Positions 9,573 to 18,083 are shown, counted from the stretch's first letter. The stretch is DNA of 64,000 nucleotides from Lichenicoccus sp963693035 (GCA_963693035.2 CAXMMQ010000007.1:186001-250000); one strand, 5' to 3'. Notes: generated by a model not told the origin, from the letters alone. A program made the numbers and translations.

Positions 9573-11186
9573 ATGCGCACGTCGTCCTTCAACACCGAGC
9601 CATTGGCATGCGACGTCCTCGTCGTGGGGTTCGGGGCGGCAGCGTTGACCGCGGCCCTGACGACCAGTGCTGCCGGGCTGGCGACCTTGATCGTCGAGAA
9701 GGCTTCTCGGCTGGGCGGGACAACTGCATGGTCCGAAGCCGCCATCTGGGTGCCCGCCAACCATCATGCCGCCGCGGCCGGTCTCAAGGACACGGTCGAC
9801 GACGCTCTCGCCTACGTGGCAGCCGCGGCACCACCTGATTGGGCTGCCACCGAAGCGCCCTTGTGGCGCGCGTTCGTGCAGCAGGCGCCGCGGATGCTGA
9901 CATTCGTGGAGGTGCACACCCGCCTGAGGATGGCGCTGACCGCGCAGCCCGATCCCCTCGCTGACCTGCCCGGCGCCTCCCAGGCGGGTCGCATGCTGAG
10001 CCCACGCCCGTTGCCGCGCAGGCGTGCCGGGCGCGGCCGGATCCCGATCCGGCGGGCACACCTCTGGCACCTGTTCACGTTCCAGGAGATGCTCGCCTCC
10101 GACCCGCTGCGCCGGCCGGTGTGGGCCGCCGTGCGGCATGCACCGCGGCTGCTGTTTCGCCTCCTGACCGGCGCCAGGGCACAGGGCACGGCGCTGGTGG
10201 CGGGTCTCTTGCAAGGCTGCCTCGAGCAGGAGTGTCAGGTGCTTTGCGGCGCCCCCGCTCGGGCGTTGGTGCTGCGGGACGGCGCCGTGCGCGGCGCCAT
10301 GGTGCAGCAGGACGGCGAGATGCGGATGGTCACGGCCCGGCAGGGCGTCATCCTCGCCTCCGGTGGGTTCGAGTGGGACGCCGAGCGCCGCCAGCGCCAC
10401 TTCCCTGGCCTGCCGTGCCTGGTTGCCAGCCCCGGAAGCAACACCGGCGTTGCCCATCGCATGGTCGAGGCGATCGGCGGCCAGCTTGCCCGCATGGACC
10501 AGGCGAACCTGTCGCCCGGCGTTCCAACCGGCGGGACGGATCGATTGTCGGCGCTCTTGGTCTACTTCCAGCAGGATCCGGCAGCCATCCTGGTGGACCG
10601 CTCGGGACGACGCCTTGCGGAGGCAGGCGACTTCAACCTCGGAGAGCTTCTGCTGCGGCGCGTCGACGGGGCGCTGGTCCATCTTCCAGCCTGGTGCGTG
10701 GCCGATCGTGGCCTGTTGCGACGCGCTCCCTTGTTGCGCTGGTTCGCTCGCCGGCGACCTGGCTGGATCGTATGCGCGACGACCGTGGGTGCTCTCGCCG
10801 CCAGGATCGGGCTACCGGCGTCGGCGCTCGACACGACCATCGCCCGCTACAACGCCACCTGCGACAGCGTGCCTTCGAAGCCGCGACAGCTTCGGACCGG
10901 GAGCGGCACGGGCAGCGCGCCTGCCGGTCTGCCCCGGATGCCGATCGGTCCGCGCGATGTCGTCGCCTTGCCGCTCGTCCCGACCTTCGTGTCGACCAAG
11001 GGAGGTCCGCGCACCACGGATCGCGGGCAGGTCGTCGACAAGGCCGGCCGGCCGATCCCGGGCCTGTACTGCTGCGGGGTAGCCATGGCGAACCCGATCG
11101 GAACCCGTGCCGTGGGCGCAGGCACGACGATCGGCCCGAACATGACCTGGGGCTATATCTGCGGCAGGAGCCTCGTCGATGGGTAA
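9573..11186 (+). CDS. FAD-binding dehydrogenase (3-ketosteroid delta1-dehydrogenase / fumarate reductase flavoprotein type)
   Basis: A 537-residue flavoprotein with the N-terminal dinucleotide fold DVLVVGFGAAALTAAL (about residues 14-29), IVEKASRLGGTTAWS, a middle capping domain, GVILASGGFEWD and the family's C-terminal block TKGGPRTTDRGQVVDKAG ... GLYCCGVAMANPIG ... GAGTTIGPNMTWGYICGRS. Such enzymes desaturate or reduce steroid-like or enone substrates. The divergent TetR gene and the convergent SDR fit a small oxidoreductase cluster. The substrate cannot be assigned. Confidence 0.85.
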   Translation: MRTSSFNTEPLACDVLVVGFGAAALTAALTTSAAGLATLIVEKASRLGGTTAWSEAAIWVPANHHAAAAGLKDTVDDALAYVAAAAPPDWAATEAPLWRAFVQQAPRMLTFVEVHTRLRMALTAQPDPLADLPGASQAGRMLSPRPLPRRRAGRGRIPIRRAHLWHLFTFQEMLASDPLRRPVWAAVRHAPRLLFRLLTGARAQGTALVAGLLQGCLEQECQVLCGAPARALVLRDGAVRGAMVQQDGEMRMVTARQGVILASGGFEWDAERRQRHFPGLPCLVASPGSNTGVAHRMVEAIGGQLARMDQANLSPGVPTGGTDRLSALLVYFQQDPAAILVDRSGRRLAEAGDFNLGELLLRRVDGALVHLPAWCVADRGLLRRAPLLRWFARRRPGWIVCATTVGALAARIGLPASALDTTIARYNATCDSVPSKPRQLRTGSGTGSAPAGLPRMPIGPRDVVALPLVPTFVSTKGGPRTTDRGQVVDKAGRPIPGLYCCGVAMANPIGTRAVGAGTTIGPNMTWGYICGRSLVDG

Positions 11187-11199
11187 GGCGCCCTCGCAA

Positions 11200-11997
11200 T
11201 CACCCGGTGATGTACCAGGTCGCAACGCTGCCGCCATCTACCACCAGCATGTGACCATTGATGTAGCGGGCTTCGTCCGAGGCCAGGAACGCGACCGCGC
11301 CGGCGACCTCCTCCGGCTCGCCCGCACGGCCGAGCGGAATGCGGCGAACCTCTTCGGCCAGCAGCGGCTCGCGCTCCTCCCAGCCGGTGCCGGCCGCCCG
11401 GATCGGGCCGGGGCTGACGCCGTTGACGCGTATGCCGTGACGCGACCATTCGACGGCCATCTGCTGCGTCAGGCTGACCAAAGCTGCCTTGGACGGACCA
11501 TAGGCGCCGGCTCCCGGGTAACACCTGTGCGCGGATGCGCCTGCAATATTTACTACGACCGCTTGCCGTCCGGCTTGCATGACCTCGCGAACCAGCGCGG
11601 CCGCGGCGATGAAGGGGCCGCGCGCGTTGACGGCGAAGACACGATCCCACGCCTCGTCATCGAGCTGCTCGAGCGGCGCATGTGCCGACGCGCCGGCGTT
11701 GTTGACCAGGATATCGACAGGACCGAGTGCGGTTCCCGCCGCCTCGACCACGCGCTGGAACGACTTCCGGTCGCATGCGTCCGCAACGAATGCCTGTGCG
11801 CTACCGCCCAAGTCGCGGATGGCGCGTGCGGTCACCTCCGCGGAGGCGAGATCGCGTACGGCGAGAACACCAACCGATGCGCCCTCGGCTGCGAGGCGCG
11901 TGCTAATCGCACGCCCGATGCCCTTGCCGCCGCCTGTCACAAGGGCGGTCCTGCCGTCAAGGCGGCCGGATTGCAATGTTCCACCACGAATACCCAC
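11200..11997 (-). CDS. Short-chain dehydrogenase/reductase (SDR, FabG-like)
   Basis: A 265-residue classical SDR: cofactor loop TGGGKGIG (residues 21-28), NNAG (99-102), YGPSK (Tyr166, Lys170), and the C-terminal GEPEEVAGAVAFLASDEARY and GHMLVVDGG. The position that should hold the catalytic serine, 13 residues before the tyrosine, reads Gly153 in NIAGAS, with Ser155 two residues on. Activity may be altered. Convergent with the flavin dehydrogenase, ending 14 bp after it. Confidence 0.88.
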   Translation of the reverse strand: MGIRGGTLQSGRLDGRTALVTGGGKGIGRAISTRLAAEGASVGVLAVRDLASAEVTARAIRDLGGSAQAFVADACDRKSFQRVVEAAGTALGPVDILVNNAGASAHAPLEQLDDEAWDRVFAVNARGPFIAAAALVREVMQAGRQAVVVNIAGASAHRCYPGAGAYGPSKAALVSLTQQMAVEWSRHGIRVNGVSPGPIRAAGTGWEEREPLLAEEVRRIPLGRAGEPEEVAGAVAFLASDEARYINGHMLVVDGGSVATWYITG

Positions 11998-12062
11998 ACG
12001 GAAACTCCCCTCGACTGCAAGGCCCCGGCGCTGGCCAGGACGGACTTTTCAACCACGGGGCA

Positions 12063-12807
12063 TTGAACGATGCAAGAACCTGCGGTCGAGCCATCGAAGT
12101 CTGCAAGCAATACGGCACCACCGAAATCCTCAAGGGCGTCTCCATGTCGCCCCGCCCTGGCGAGGTAATCAGCCTGATCGGTCCATCGGGGTCGGGGAAG
12201 TCGACGATTATTCGCTGTATCAACCATCGTGAGACAATCGATTCCGGGCTGTTGAGGGTGAACGGGGACTTTGTCGGCTACAGCCGTGCGAGGCACGAGT
12301 TGATCAAGCTGCCGGATCGCGAGATCGCGCGGCGTCGCGCGCAGATCGGCATGGTGTTCCAGCGCTTCAACCTGTTCGCGCACAAGACGGCGTTGCAGAA
12401 TGTCATGGAGGTCCCGATGCTGGTCCAGAGGCGGCCGAGACGGGAAGTCCGCGACCGGGCCGGGGAACTTCTCGAACGTGTCGGCCTGACCAGGCAGGCC
12501 GCGTCCTATCCGCACGAGATGTCGGGTGGACAGCAGCAACGCGTCGCCATTGCCCGGGCACTCGCGATGCATCCTTCGGTCCTGCTTTTCGATGAGCCGA
12601 CTAGCGCCCTTGATCCCGATCTCGTCGAGGAAGTGCTGGCTGTCGTCCGCGACCTCGCGGCACGCGGCCAGACGATGATCATCGTGACCCACGAGATGGG
12701 GCTGGCGCGGGAGGTTTCCGATCGGGTCGCCTTCATGGATCATGGCATAATCGCCGAGATCGGGATTGCTGCCGATATACTCGCCGGACCCACGGACAAT
12801 CCCGGCG
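12063..12807 (+). pseudogene. Polar amino-acid ABC transporter ATP-binding protein, 3'-truncated and fused in frame to the next fragment
   Basis: An ABC ATPase of the GlnQ/HisP class with Walker A GPSGSGKST, Q-loop FQRFNLFAHKT, signature MSGGQQQRVAIARAL, Walker B VLLFDEPTSALDPD and H-loop VTHEMG all intact, ending at IAADILAGPTDNPGG. The usual last residues (NPR.R.FL) are replaced, in frame, by a luciferase-like monooxygenase fragment. The best start is the TTG at 12063, since the open frame before it runs antisense through the SDR gene. No permease or binding-protein gene is nearby, so it is probably not functional as a transporter. Confidence 0.75.
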
Positions 12808-13403
12808 GGATTGCGGGCGTGATCTCCGATACGCGCACGATGGTTCGGATCGCCGAGCAGGTCGGTTTCGATACCGCATGGCTTGCCGAGCGTCATTTCA
12901 CCAACTACTCGATCTCGCCGTCACCCCTGATGTTGGCATCGCATTTCGCAGCCTGTACTCAGAGGATCCGGCTGGGTGCCGCAGTCGTCGTGCCGCCGCT
13001 CTACCAGCCGATGCGGGTGGCACAGGAGATCGCGCTTGTCGACCAGTTGAGCGGCGGCCGCCTCATGTCGGGTGTGGGCAGCGGCTACCAGCCCTACGAG
13101 TTCAACCGGCTGAGAGCGGATGTCGGGCTGAAGACCGAGACCTTCCTGGAATACTGGGAGATCGTGGAGCAGGCACTGCTGGAGGGTAGAGTCGAGTTTC
13201 ATGGTCATTTCGCCGACATCCCGCCGTCTGTGGTCGGGCCCGCGTACTGTGAGCGGGCGCCTGCCCGAGCTCTACCTCCCTTCGATGGATCCAAGGGTCG
13301 TGCGCCGCCTGTCCCGGCACGACGTGATCCCGTTCATCACCGCCGGCTGGCGCGGATCGCCGGCATTGGCGCTGCTGGCGGAAAAGGCCGGCAGAAGCTG
13401 GGC
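12808..13403 (+). pseudogene. Luciferase-like monooxygenase fragment (both ends lost, one frameshift)
   Basis: The match starts inside the first beta-alpha unit (MVRIAEQVGFDTAWLAERHF) and continues through RIRLGAAVVVPPLYQPMRVA, EIALVDQLSGGRLMSGVGSG and FLEYWEIVEQALLEGRVEFH. After SVVGP (about 13240) the frame changes; RTVSGRLPELYLPSMDPRVV ... VIPFITAGWRG is read one base later, as if a C had been added to GGGCCCG. The N-terminal 30 residues and the C-terminal half are missing. Native members are flavin-dependent monooxygenases of about 330-360 residues. Confidence 0.75.
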
Positions 13404-13442
13404 TTGCGGCCAGGCTCTGCGCGGCTGTCTCGGACCGCCTGA

Positions 13443-13853
13443 ACGTTCCAATGCTGCCGACGCTGCCCTATGGATGTTCCCTCGGTCACAGCCACCGCTG
13501 GCCCGGCACGCTGGCGCTGCCGCCGCAGCTGCTGACCGACCTGGTGGTCCAGATCGGGAACTGGGCGTTCGAGACTGGAGTCCGCCGCCTGTTCCTGGTC
13601 AACGCCCATGTCGGAAACGCGGCGCCGCTCCGTTGCGCCCTGGAACTGCTCTGTGCCGGCCACGACAGGCTGATGCTAGCCTTGATCAACACCGCCACCG
13701 TCAGCGACCGGGTTCGCGAAGTCTTTTTTGCGGACGCGCGTGACTGGCATGTCATCGACGCCCAAACCTTGCTGATGCTGGCCATCGCACCTGACTTGGT
13801 CAGACCCGACAAGCTAGCCGAGGCCGACGATGTCGATCGCACCGGGGACTGTG
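13443..13853 (+). pseudogene. Creatininase-family amidohydrolase fragment interrupted by IS3-type element
   Basis: Plus-strand residues NVPMLPTLPYGCSLGHS, HRWPGTLALPPQLLTD and RRLFLVNAHVGNAAPLRCAL are the core of the creatininase family (metal ligands in GCSLGHS and NAHVGN). The N-terminal part is absent, and the gene runs straight into the left inverted repeat of the insertion sequence at 13854. The remainder is not found on the other side of the element, so it has been lost, not merely interrupted. Confidence 0.75.
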
Positions 13854-13915
13854 TGACCTTGCCCCCTGAAATGCCCCCGTTCTGAAGTTAGGATCCGTCA
13901 GCAGGAGACGGACAG

Positions 13916-14182
13916 ATGAAGCGGTTGAGGTTCACGCAGGAGCAGATTATCGGCGTGCTGAAGGAGCATCAGGCAGGTGCGACGGCGGCTGACTTATGTC
14001 GCAAGCACGGCATCAGCGATGCGACGTTCTACACGTGGCGGTCGAAATACGGCGGCATGGAAGTGTCTGATTTTCGCAAGCTGAAAGGGCTCGAGGAAGA
14101 GAACGCCAAGCTCAAGAGGCTGTTGGCCGAGCAGATGCTGGACGTGGCGACGCTGAAGGAGATGCTGGCAAAAAACTTCTGA
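13916..14182 (+). CDS. IS3-family transposase OrfA (helix-turn-helix subunit)
   Basis: An 88-residue protein with an HTH_8-type domain (FTQEQIIGVLKEHQAGATAA ... DLCRKHGISDATFYTWRSKY) and a C-terminal leucine-zipper helix (LEEENAKLKRLLAEQMLDVA). It binds the element's ends. The gene ends GCAAAAAACTTCTGA; a -1 slip on the six A residues at about 14168-14173 joins it to OrfB to make the active OrfAB transposase, as in other IS3 elements. Confidence 0.92.
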   Translation: MKRLRFTQEQIIGVLKEHQAGATAADLCRKHGISDATFYTWRSKYGGMEVSDFRKLKGLEEENAKLKRLLAEQMLDVATLKEMLAKNF

Positions 14183-14205
14183 CGCCTGGCTCACGGCGTG
14201 CCGCC

Positions 14206-15030
14206 GTGACCTGGGCGATTACACAGAAGAATTACTCTCAACGGCGCGCGTGCGGGTTAGTCGGGCTAGAACCGAAAACCTACCGATATGCCTGCAAGCG
14301 ACCCGGCGACGGCGAGATCCGTGCCAGGTTGCGCGTGCTGGCCGGTGAGCGGCGGCGGTTCGGCTACCGGCGACTGCACATCTTGCTGGCGCGTGAGGGC
14401 GTGCGGCTGAACCACAAGCGGCTGTTCCGGCTCTACCGTGACGAGCGACTGGGGGTGCGCAAGCGAGGCGGCCGGAAGCGGGCGCTTGGCACGCGCTCGC
14501 CGATGGCGTTACCCGAAGCGGCGAACCAACGCTGGTCGTTGGATTTCGTGTCCGACGCGCTGGCCAACGGGCGGCGGTTCCGGGTGCTGACGGTCGTCGA
14601 CGACTTCACCCGTGAATGCCTCGGCATGGTCGCCGACACGTCGCTGTCCGGCCTGAGGGTCGGTCGCGAGCTCGACTGCGTCATCGAGCGGCGTGGCTGC
14701 CGTCCGTTGACGATCGTCAGCGACAACGGCACGGAGTTGACGTCGCACGCGATCCTGCGCTGGCAAGAGGAGCGTTCGGTGCTGTGGCATTACATCGCGC
14801 CGGGCAAGCCGCAGCAGAACGGGTTCGTGGAGAGCTTCAGCGGCCGGTTCCGCGATGAATGCTTGAACGAACACCTATTCAGCAGCCTGGCCGCGGCACG
14901 CCGGATCATCGAAGCATGGAGGGTCGATTACAACACAGAGCGCCCACACACGAGCCTGGACGGGCTCACCCCAGCAGCCTTTGCAACACGCCCCAACCAG
15001 GGGCATACGGAGAACGGACCCTGCTTATGA
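14206..15030 (+). CDS. IS3-family transposase OrfB (DDE integrase domain)
   Basis: A 274-residue ORF from ATG... in practice the frame is entered by -1 slippage from orfA (reading KLLTPGSRRAAVTWAI). HTH_21-like segment RRRFGYRRLHILLAREGV, then an rve domain with Asp in WSLDFVSDAL, Asp in IVSDNGTELT and Glu in PQQNGFVESFSGRFRDECLN: a full DDE triad. The C-terminus has the family's YNTERPHTSLDGLTP. No stop or frameshift is seen, so the element is probably mobile. Confidence 0.92.
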   Translation: MTWAITQKNYSQRRACGLVGLEPKTYRYACKRPGDGEIRARLRVLAGERRRFGYRRLHILLAREGVRLNHKRLFRLYRDERLGVRKRGGRKRALGTRSPMALPEAANQRWSLDFVSDALANGRRFRVLTVVDDFTRECLGMVADTSLSGLRVGRELDCVIERRGCRPLTIVSDNGTELTSHAILRWQEERSVLWHYIAPGKPQQNGFVESFSGRFRDECLNEHLFSSLAAARRIIEAWRVDYNTERPHTSLDGLTPAAFATRPNQGHTENGPCL

Positions 15031-15088
15031 ACGAGGGCACGTAAGGGGGCAGGGTCAAGGGTGATCCAAGCTCATGGACATCCGCCAC

Positions 15089-16093
15089 TTACAGCGAGTT
15101 CCAGCCAGCCCGATATAAAGGGTCTAGGTGGCGCTTTAAATCGGACTCTGCGAGGCGGCTTTTCGCCTCGTTACAAGCCGATAGCCATGCTTGATCGACG
15201 GCGGGCTGTCCCTCGCAAGGCTCCGGCTCGCGTAAGCTTCTCTGGGAAGCCCAGAACTCGGCACCCTGATGAGCGGAGGATGGGAGTTGTGCTATCCAAG
15301 CTTCCCAAGCCTTACGGTCAGCTAGGCCGGCAGAGAAGGACTCAACAGCTTGGGGCGCAATGCTTGCCGTGACGGCGGCAGTTTGCGGAGATGGTTTTGT
15401 AGGGGGAATGACAGGCGGCGCGGGCGGCCCGGGCGGCGCAGTATCGTTTGAGGCGAAGGCTTGTTGAGGCTGTGGTTCCGGTTGAGCCGAAGGTGTTGAC
15501 GTCAGGAACTTGGTGCCTAGCTCCTGTAGCTGTTCAATAGTGAGCCATTGCATCTGGTCTGATGTTGTGGTTACAAGCTGGCCTAGAATGTCGGGAGCCA
15601 CCCCATACACAGCAAGATCACGAGCAAATGCTGTAGTCATTCCCATCGTCTGAAGGTCCTCCTTGCCGCCTAGCGATGCGCTATGCACTCCGATAGATGC
15701 GCCGGGCTCGATGACTGTCCGTTCGCTCGCAGCGAACAGGAGAAAGCAAGCTGACGCACACATGGAGTTTTTCAAGACAACGACTGACGTGTGGAGCCTG
15801 TGTATACCCTCAGCTATCTTCTCGGCCTCGAAAAGGTTGCCGCCTGGACTGTCCAGACTGAAGCCAATGAATCTCGGACCTGAGGGCTGTGCTGCAAAGA
15901 AAGAGCCTATGCGCTCAAGGTCGCCTTGGAGAATCTCGCCATTCAAGGTGACGACGTAGCCTCCATTCAATTCGACACGTCCGATGTTCATAGCGTAGCA
16001 TGGACCGGTAGCAATCAGCGCAGCGGTCGTCGCAGCACACACCCGGAGTGCTAGGCTCTGTCGGCGGCGGAGCAGCTTGAGGCGGGGGCTCAT
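15089..16093 (-). CDS. Secreted ClpP/crotonase-fold serine protease-like protein
   Basis: A 334-residue protein with a signal peptide (ALRVCAATTAALIATGPCYA) and a ClpP-like domain: GFSLDSPGGNLFEAEKIAEG forms the oxyanion loop, and the nucleophile serine lies in NSMCASACFLLFAAS. The His of the triad may be in SIGVHSAS. The second half is proline-rich (PAPPVIPPTKPSP) and ends in an unassigned domain. It belongs to the group of predicted periplasmic ClpP-like proteins of Alphaproteobacteria. It stands alone just right of the IS element and may be cargo of an older island. Confidence 0.75.
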   Translation of the reverse strand: MSPRLKLLRRRQSLALRVCAATTAALIATGPCYAMNIGRVELNGGYVVTLNGEILQGDLERIGSFFAAQPSGPRFIGFSLDSPGGNLFEAEKIAEGIHRLHTSVVVLKNSMCASACFLLFAASERTVIEPGASIGVHSASLGGKEDLQTMGMTTAFARDLAVYGVAPDILGQLVTTTSDQMQWLTIEQLQELGTKFLTSTPSAQPEPQPQQAFASNDTAPPGPPAPPVIPPTKPSPQTAAVTASIAPQAVESFSAGLADRKAWEAWIAQLPSSAHQGAEFWASQRSLREPEPCEGQPAVDQAWLSACNEAKSRLAESDLKRHLDPLYRAGWNSL

Positions 16094-16308
16094 AATTTGC
16101 TTTGTCGGCTAAGATTACGTTTTCGTAATAAGACTGTCGGGTTTCCGGCGTCAAGAGCCTTCTAAAGCGGGCACCTACGAAGCTTGGCAGGGGTAGACTG
16201 TCGTACGCGCTGACGGCCTCTATGGCATTCACTAGGGGAAGCCCGGCCCAGGCAGACACCTCATAAACCCCTGTCCACTGCCCCTAAACCACCACTTCAG
16301 CGCCTCTA

Positions 16309-16665
16309 TCAAGCCGCCCGCAGCCCCCAGGTCTTCAGCGTCGTTGCCACTAGCTCATTGATCCGGTCGGCGGCTTCCCTTGCGGTTGATGCCTTGGGCA
16401 GTTCAAAAGGCGGGGCGTCGTAATTCTGGATGTGAGTAACGTTGTAGCCGCCCTGGCGACTCTTACCGAGGTGGAAGCACACGGCGATGGGAGGGCCTGC
16501 AATCTGGTCTACGGCTAGATACTGATACTCGGCATCCCCTGGCCCGTTGTGATCTACGACGGTGCTGAGGGCGAACCACCCACGGCTCACTAACTCAGAC
16601 AACCTTAAATGGACAGTCGCAATGTCGGCTTCGGAAAGCGTGCCATTGCTGTTTGGGTCGCTCAT
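16309..16665 (-). CDS. Hypothetical protein (118 aa)
   Basis: No family recognised. ATG 16665 (MSDPNSNGTLS) is preferred over 16707 because GCAGGA lies 6 nt upstream. The protein is acidic at the start, has a central beta-rich part (HNGPGDAEYQYLAVDQIAGP) and ends in an amphipathic helix. No signal peptide or membrane segment is seen. Confidence 0.55.
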   Translation of the reverse strand: MSDPNSNGTLSEADIATVHLRLSELVSRGWFALSTVVDHNGPGDAEYQYLAVDQIAGPPIAVCFHLGKSRQGGYNVTHIQNYDAPPFELPKASTAREAADRINELVATTLKTWGLRAA

Positions 16666-16741
16666 CGAAATCCTGCCGGGGCTTAAATGATAATGTGCCG
16701 ACCGCATCTCGTTATCGCTACGTATCGACTAGGGCGAGATA

Positions 16742-16773
16742 GTACAGCGTTAGAGGCCCGTCAACGGAATTTC
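16742..16773 (+). repeat. Direct repeat copy 1 (32 bp) at the 3' end of the Bro-N gene
   Basis: GTACAGCGTTAGAGGC followed by CCGTCAACGGAATTTC. It recurs at 17687-17718 with 29 of 32 bases the same. This copy covers the last base pairs after the Bro-N stop codon. The two copies bracket the Bro-N gene and a short plus-strand ORF, 945 bp apart. Confidence 0.7.
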
Positions 16774-17218
16774 AGTGGGCTGTGAAATGGGCTAACAAGG
16801 CGATAGGCGGAGGGCTGAGGGAGAGGCTCTGCGCCGCGTCTCGCTCCAGCCGGTAGCGCTCCACCTTCCGCGTGGCTACCGCCAAAGCCCGCGCCATCAC
16901 CTCTTCGTCGCTCTCAGCTAGCTCTTCGCCCTGGACATAGCCCCCGTCCTTGCGGATCGCCGGCAGGACAGTGCCCACTACCCATTCCTCAAACGCCTCT
17001 GCGGCGGGGAGCTTGGAGCGGAAGATGAGGCGGTAGACATCACTTTCGGGGATGATCTTGGTCCGCTGCGGGCCACCGGCTGAAGGAGTGAGCGTTTCGC
17101 TCACCCATTTGCAATGCTCCCGAACCGCCTCAGGCGGGTTTGCATAGCCCAGCAACACGGCAACGTCCTTCGCCACGAACCAAGCCGCTCCGTCCCTGTT
17201 CAGGACGCGGACAGGCAT
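16772..17218 (-). CDS. Bro-N domain protein (phage antirepressor type)
   Basis: Residues MPVRVLNRDGAAWFVAKDVA, VLLGYANPPEAVREHCKWVS and AFEEWVVGTVLPAIRKDGGY are a typical Bro-N/BRO fold, the DNA-binding module of phage antirepressors. The C-terminus is a basic helix (RALAVATRKVERYRLERDAA). The conserved first strand (KDFTFALPTGQS) is in frame upstream of ATG 17218 but has no ATG, so the true start is probably an upstream non-ATG codon, or the 5' end is damaged. It suggests lysogeny or SOS control functions. Confidence 0.8.
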   Translation of the reverse strand: MPVRVLNRDGAAWFVAKDVAVLLGYANPPEAVREHCKWVSETLTPSAGGPQRTKIIPESDVYRLIFRSKLPAAEAFEEWVVGTVLPAIRKDGGYVQGEELAESDEEVMARALAVATRKVERYRLERDAAQSLSLSPPPIALLAHFTAH

Positions 17219-17377
17219 TGACTGGCCCGTTGGCAGGGCGAACGTGAAGTCTTTGACGAGGCTTGCGAGGCTGTGGTGGGCTTTACGGGCGGGATCTTTC
17301 CTTCGGCGGCCCTCTGGCGGGCTGACCAGTCACAGCCCCCGTTGCCAACGCTGTTCTCTTTCTGTTCTAGTCTCCCG

Positions 17378-17599
17378 ATGACAGTCGAAGTGCAGGGAGA
17401 TGTGTCGCGTGTGGCGTCTGAGCCCCTGCCGGAGGGGGCAATGATAGCTGCCTTTACGGCGGCCCTTGCACGCCATCAAGGCGGCCCCTTACGCGCCCTG
17501 GACGTGCTTGTCGCCCGCACTCTCACGCGGGAGCTAACAGCCGGCGGGCTGTTCCTGACAAGGCGGCTGCGAACAGCGGGCGAAGGGGCTGAGGACTGA
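17378..17599 (+). CDS. Hypothetical protein (73 aa), doubtful
   Basis: A short rightward frame starting at ATG 17378 (MTVEVQGDVSRVASEPLPEG) divergent from the Bro-N gene. It has an Ala/Leu-rich helical C-terminus (ALDVLVARTLTRELTAGGLF). No domain is recognised and no strong ribosome-binding site is seen. Confidence 0.35.
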   Translation: MTVEVQGDVSRVASEPLPEGAMIAAFTAALARHQGGPLRALDVLVARTLTRELTAGGLFLTRRLRTAGEGAED

Positions 17600-17686
17600 A
17601 AGTTTGATTGCGAGTGATAGTAGATGAAAAGATCTTAAGATTGACGGCGGCATCGTTCTGACAGCGCACCGACCACGGGTGAGGTT

Positions 17687-17718
17687 GTACAGCGTTAGAG
17701 GCTCGTCAAAGTAATTTC
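17687..17718 (+). repeat. Direct repeat copy 2 (32 bp)
   Basis: GTACAGCGTTAGAGGC followed by TCGTCAAAGTAATTTC; pairs with 16742-16773 (three mismatches). The remaining sequence between 17600 and 17892 has no gene; it also carries a second small direct repeat, CGTGTGCCATCGAG, near 17791 and 17817. Confidence 0.7.
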
Positions 17719-17892
17719 GAAAGGCCTCTTAAGAGCGGGCTAGGAAGCCCTGCGCCGGCACCGCCACTCCCTGAACAGCCGGCTCAGGCACCGTGTGCCA
17801 TCGAGCAGGTGCCATGGCGTGTGCCATCGAGGCGGCTCAAGGAGGTGTGTAAGGCGTTGAAAAGGCTAGGTAACTGCGCGAATTCGTTACGC

Positions 17893-17939
17893 TGGCGTCC
17901 CGTAGGGGATTCGAACCCCTGTTACCGCCGTGAGAGGGC
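17893..17939 (-). tRNA. 3' half of tRNA-Glu(CTC): probable prophage attachment site
   Basis: On the minus strand the 47 nt run from the anticodon loop (GCCCTCTCACGGCGG, anticodon CTC) through the variable region and T arm (GGGGTTCGAATCCCC) to the acceptor 3' strand and an encoded CCA. The 5' half (acceptor 5' strand and D arm) is missing; upstream sequence reads TTTCGTTAACTAGTGTAA. Half-tRNAs of this kind are left at one end of elements that integrate into tRNA genes. Since early and late phage genes lie to its right, I read it as the left attachment site. Confidence 0.82.
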
Positions 17940-18083
17940 TTACACTAGTTAACGAAATCACGCCCTTAGATGCACTTACACACAACTTCAGACACACGGT
18001 TTTCCGCAGAGAGCGGTGACGCGCAACCGGGTAGAGGTCCATGTGGACCACGCTCGCTGCACCCGATAGGTTCTCACCGAGCT

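Larger units (their letters stand above)
13854..15057 (+). mobile_element. IS3-family insertion sequence (IS407-like group), complete
   Basis: A 1204-bp element. Its ends are 14-bp inverted repeats, TGACCTTGCCCCCT (13854-13867) and AGGGGGCAGGGTCA (15044-15057), matching at 13 of 14 positions and starting with TGA. It carries orfA and orfB in the usual arrangement with a slippery A6 between them. The 4 bp outside the left end (TGTG) and right end (AGGG) differ, so no target duplication is visible. This suggests recombination between copies or an adjacent deletion after insertion. Confidence 0.9.

Noticed and set aside
11976..12062. An N-terminal extension of the ABC ATPase starting at ATG 11976
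   Set aside because: It would run antisense through the start of the SDR gene and has no similarity to ABC ATPases before the segment AIEVCKQYG.
14160..14206. Frameshift between orfA and orfB of the IS element as a mutation
   Set aside because: The A6 slippery run and -1 relation are the normal programmed frameshift of IS3-family elements.
15915..16259. A 114-codon leftward frame with a plausible start (MSAWAGLPLVNAIEAV)
   Set aside because: It overlaps the signal-peptide end of the ClpP-like gene by 179 bp in another frame; no domain, and the second half is Arg-rich noise. A short peptide from 16259 cannot be fully excluded.
17893..17939. A complete tRNA gene
   Set aside because: The D arm and 5' acceptor strand are missing; upstream bases do not pair with the 3' acceptor strand.
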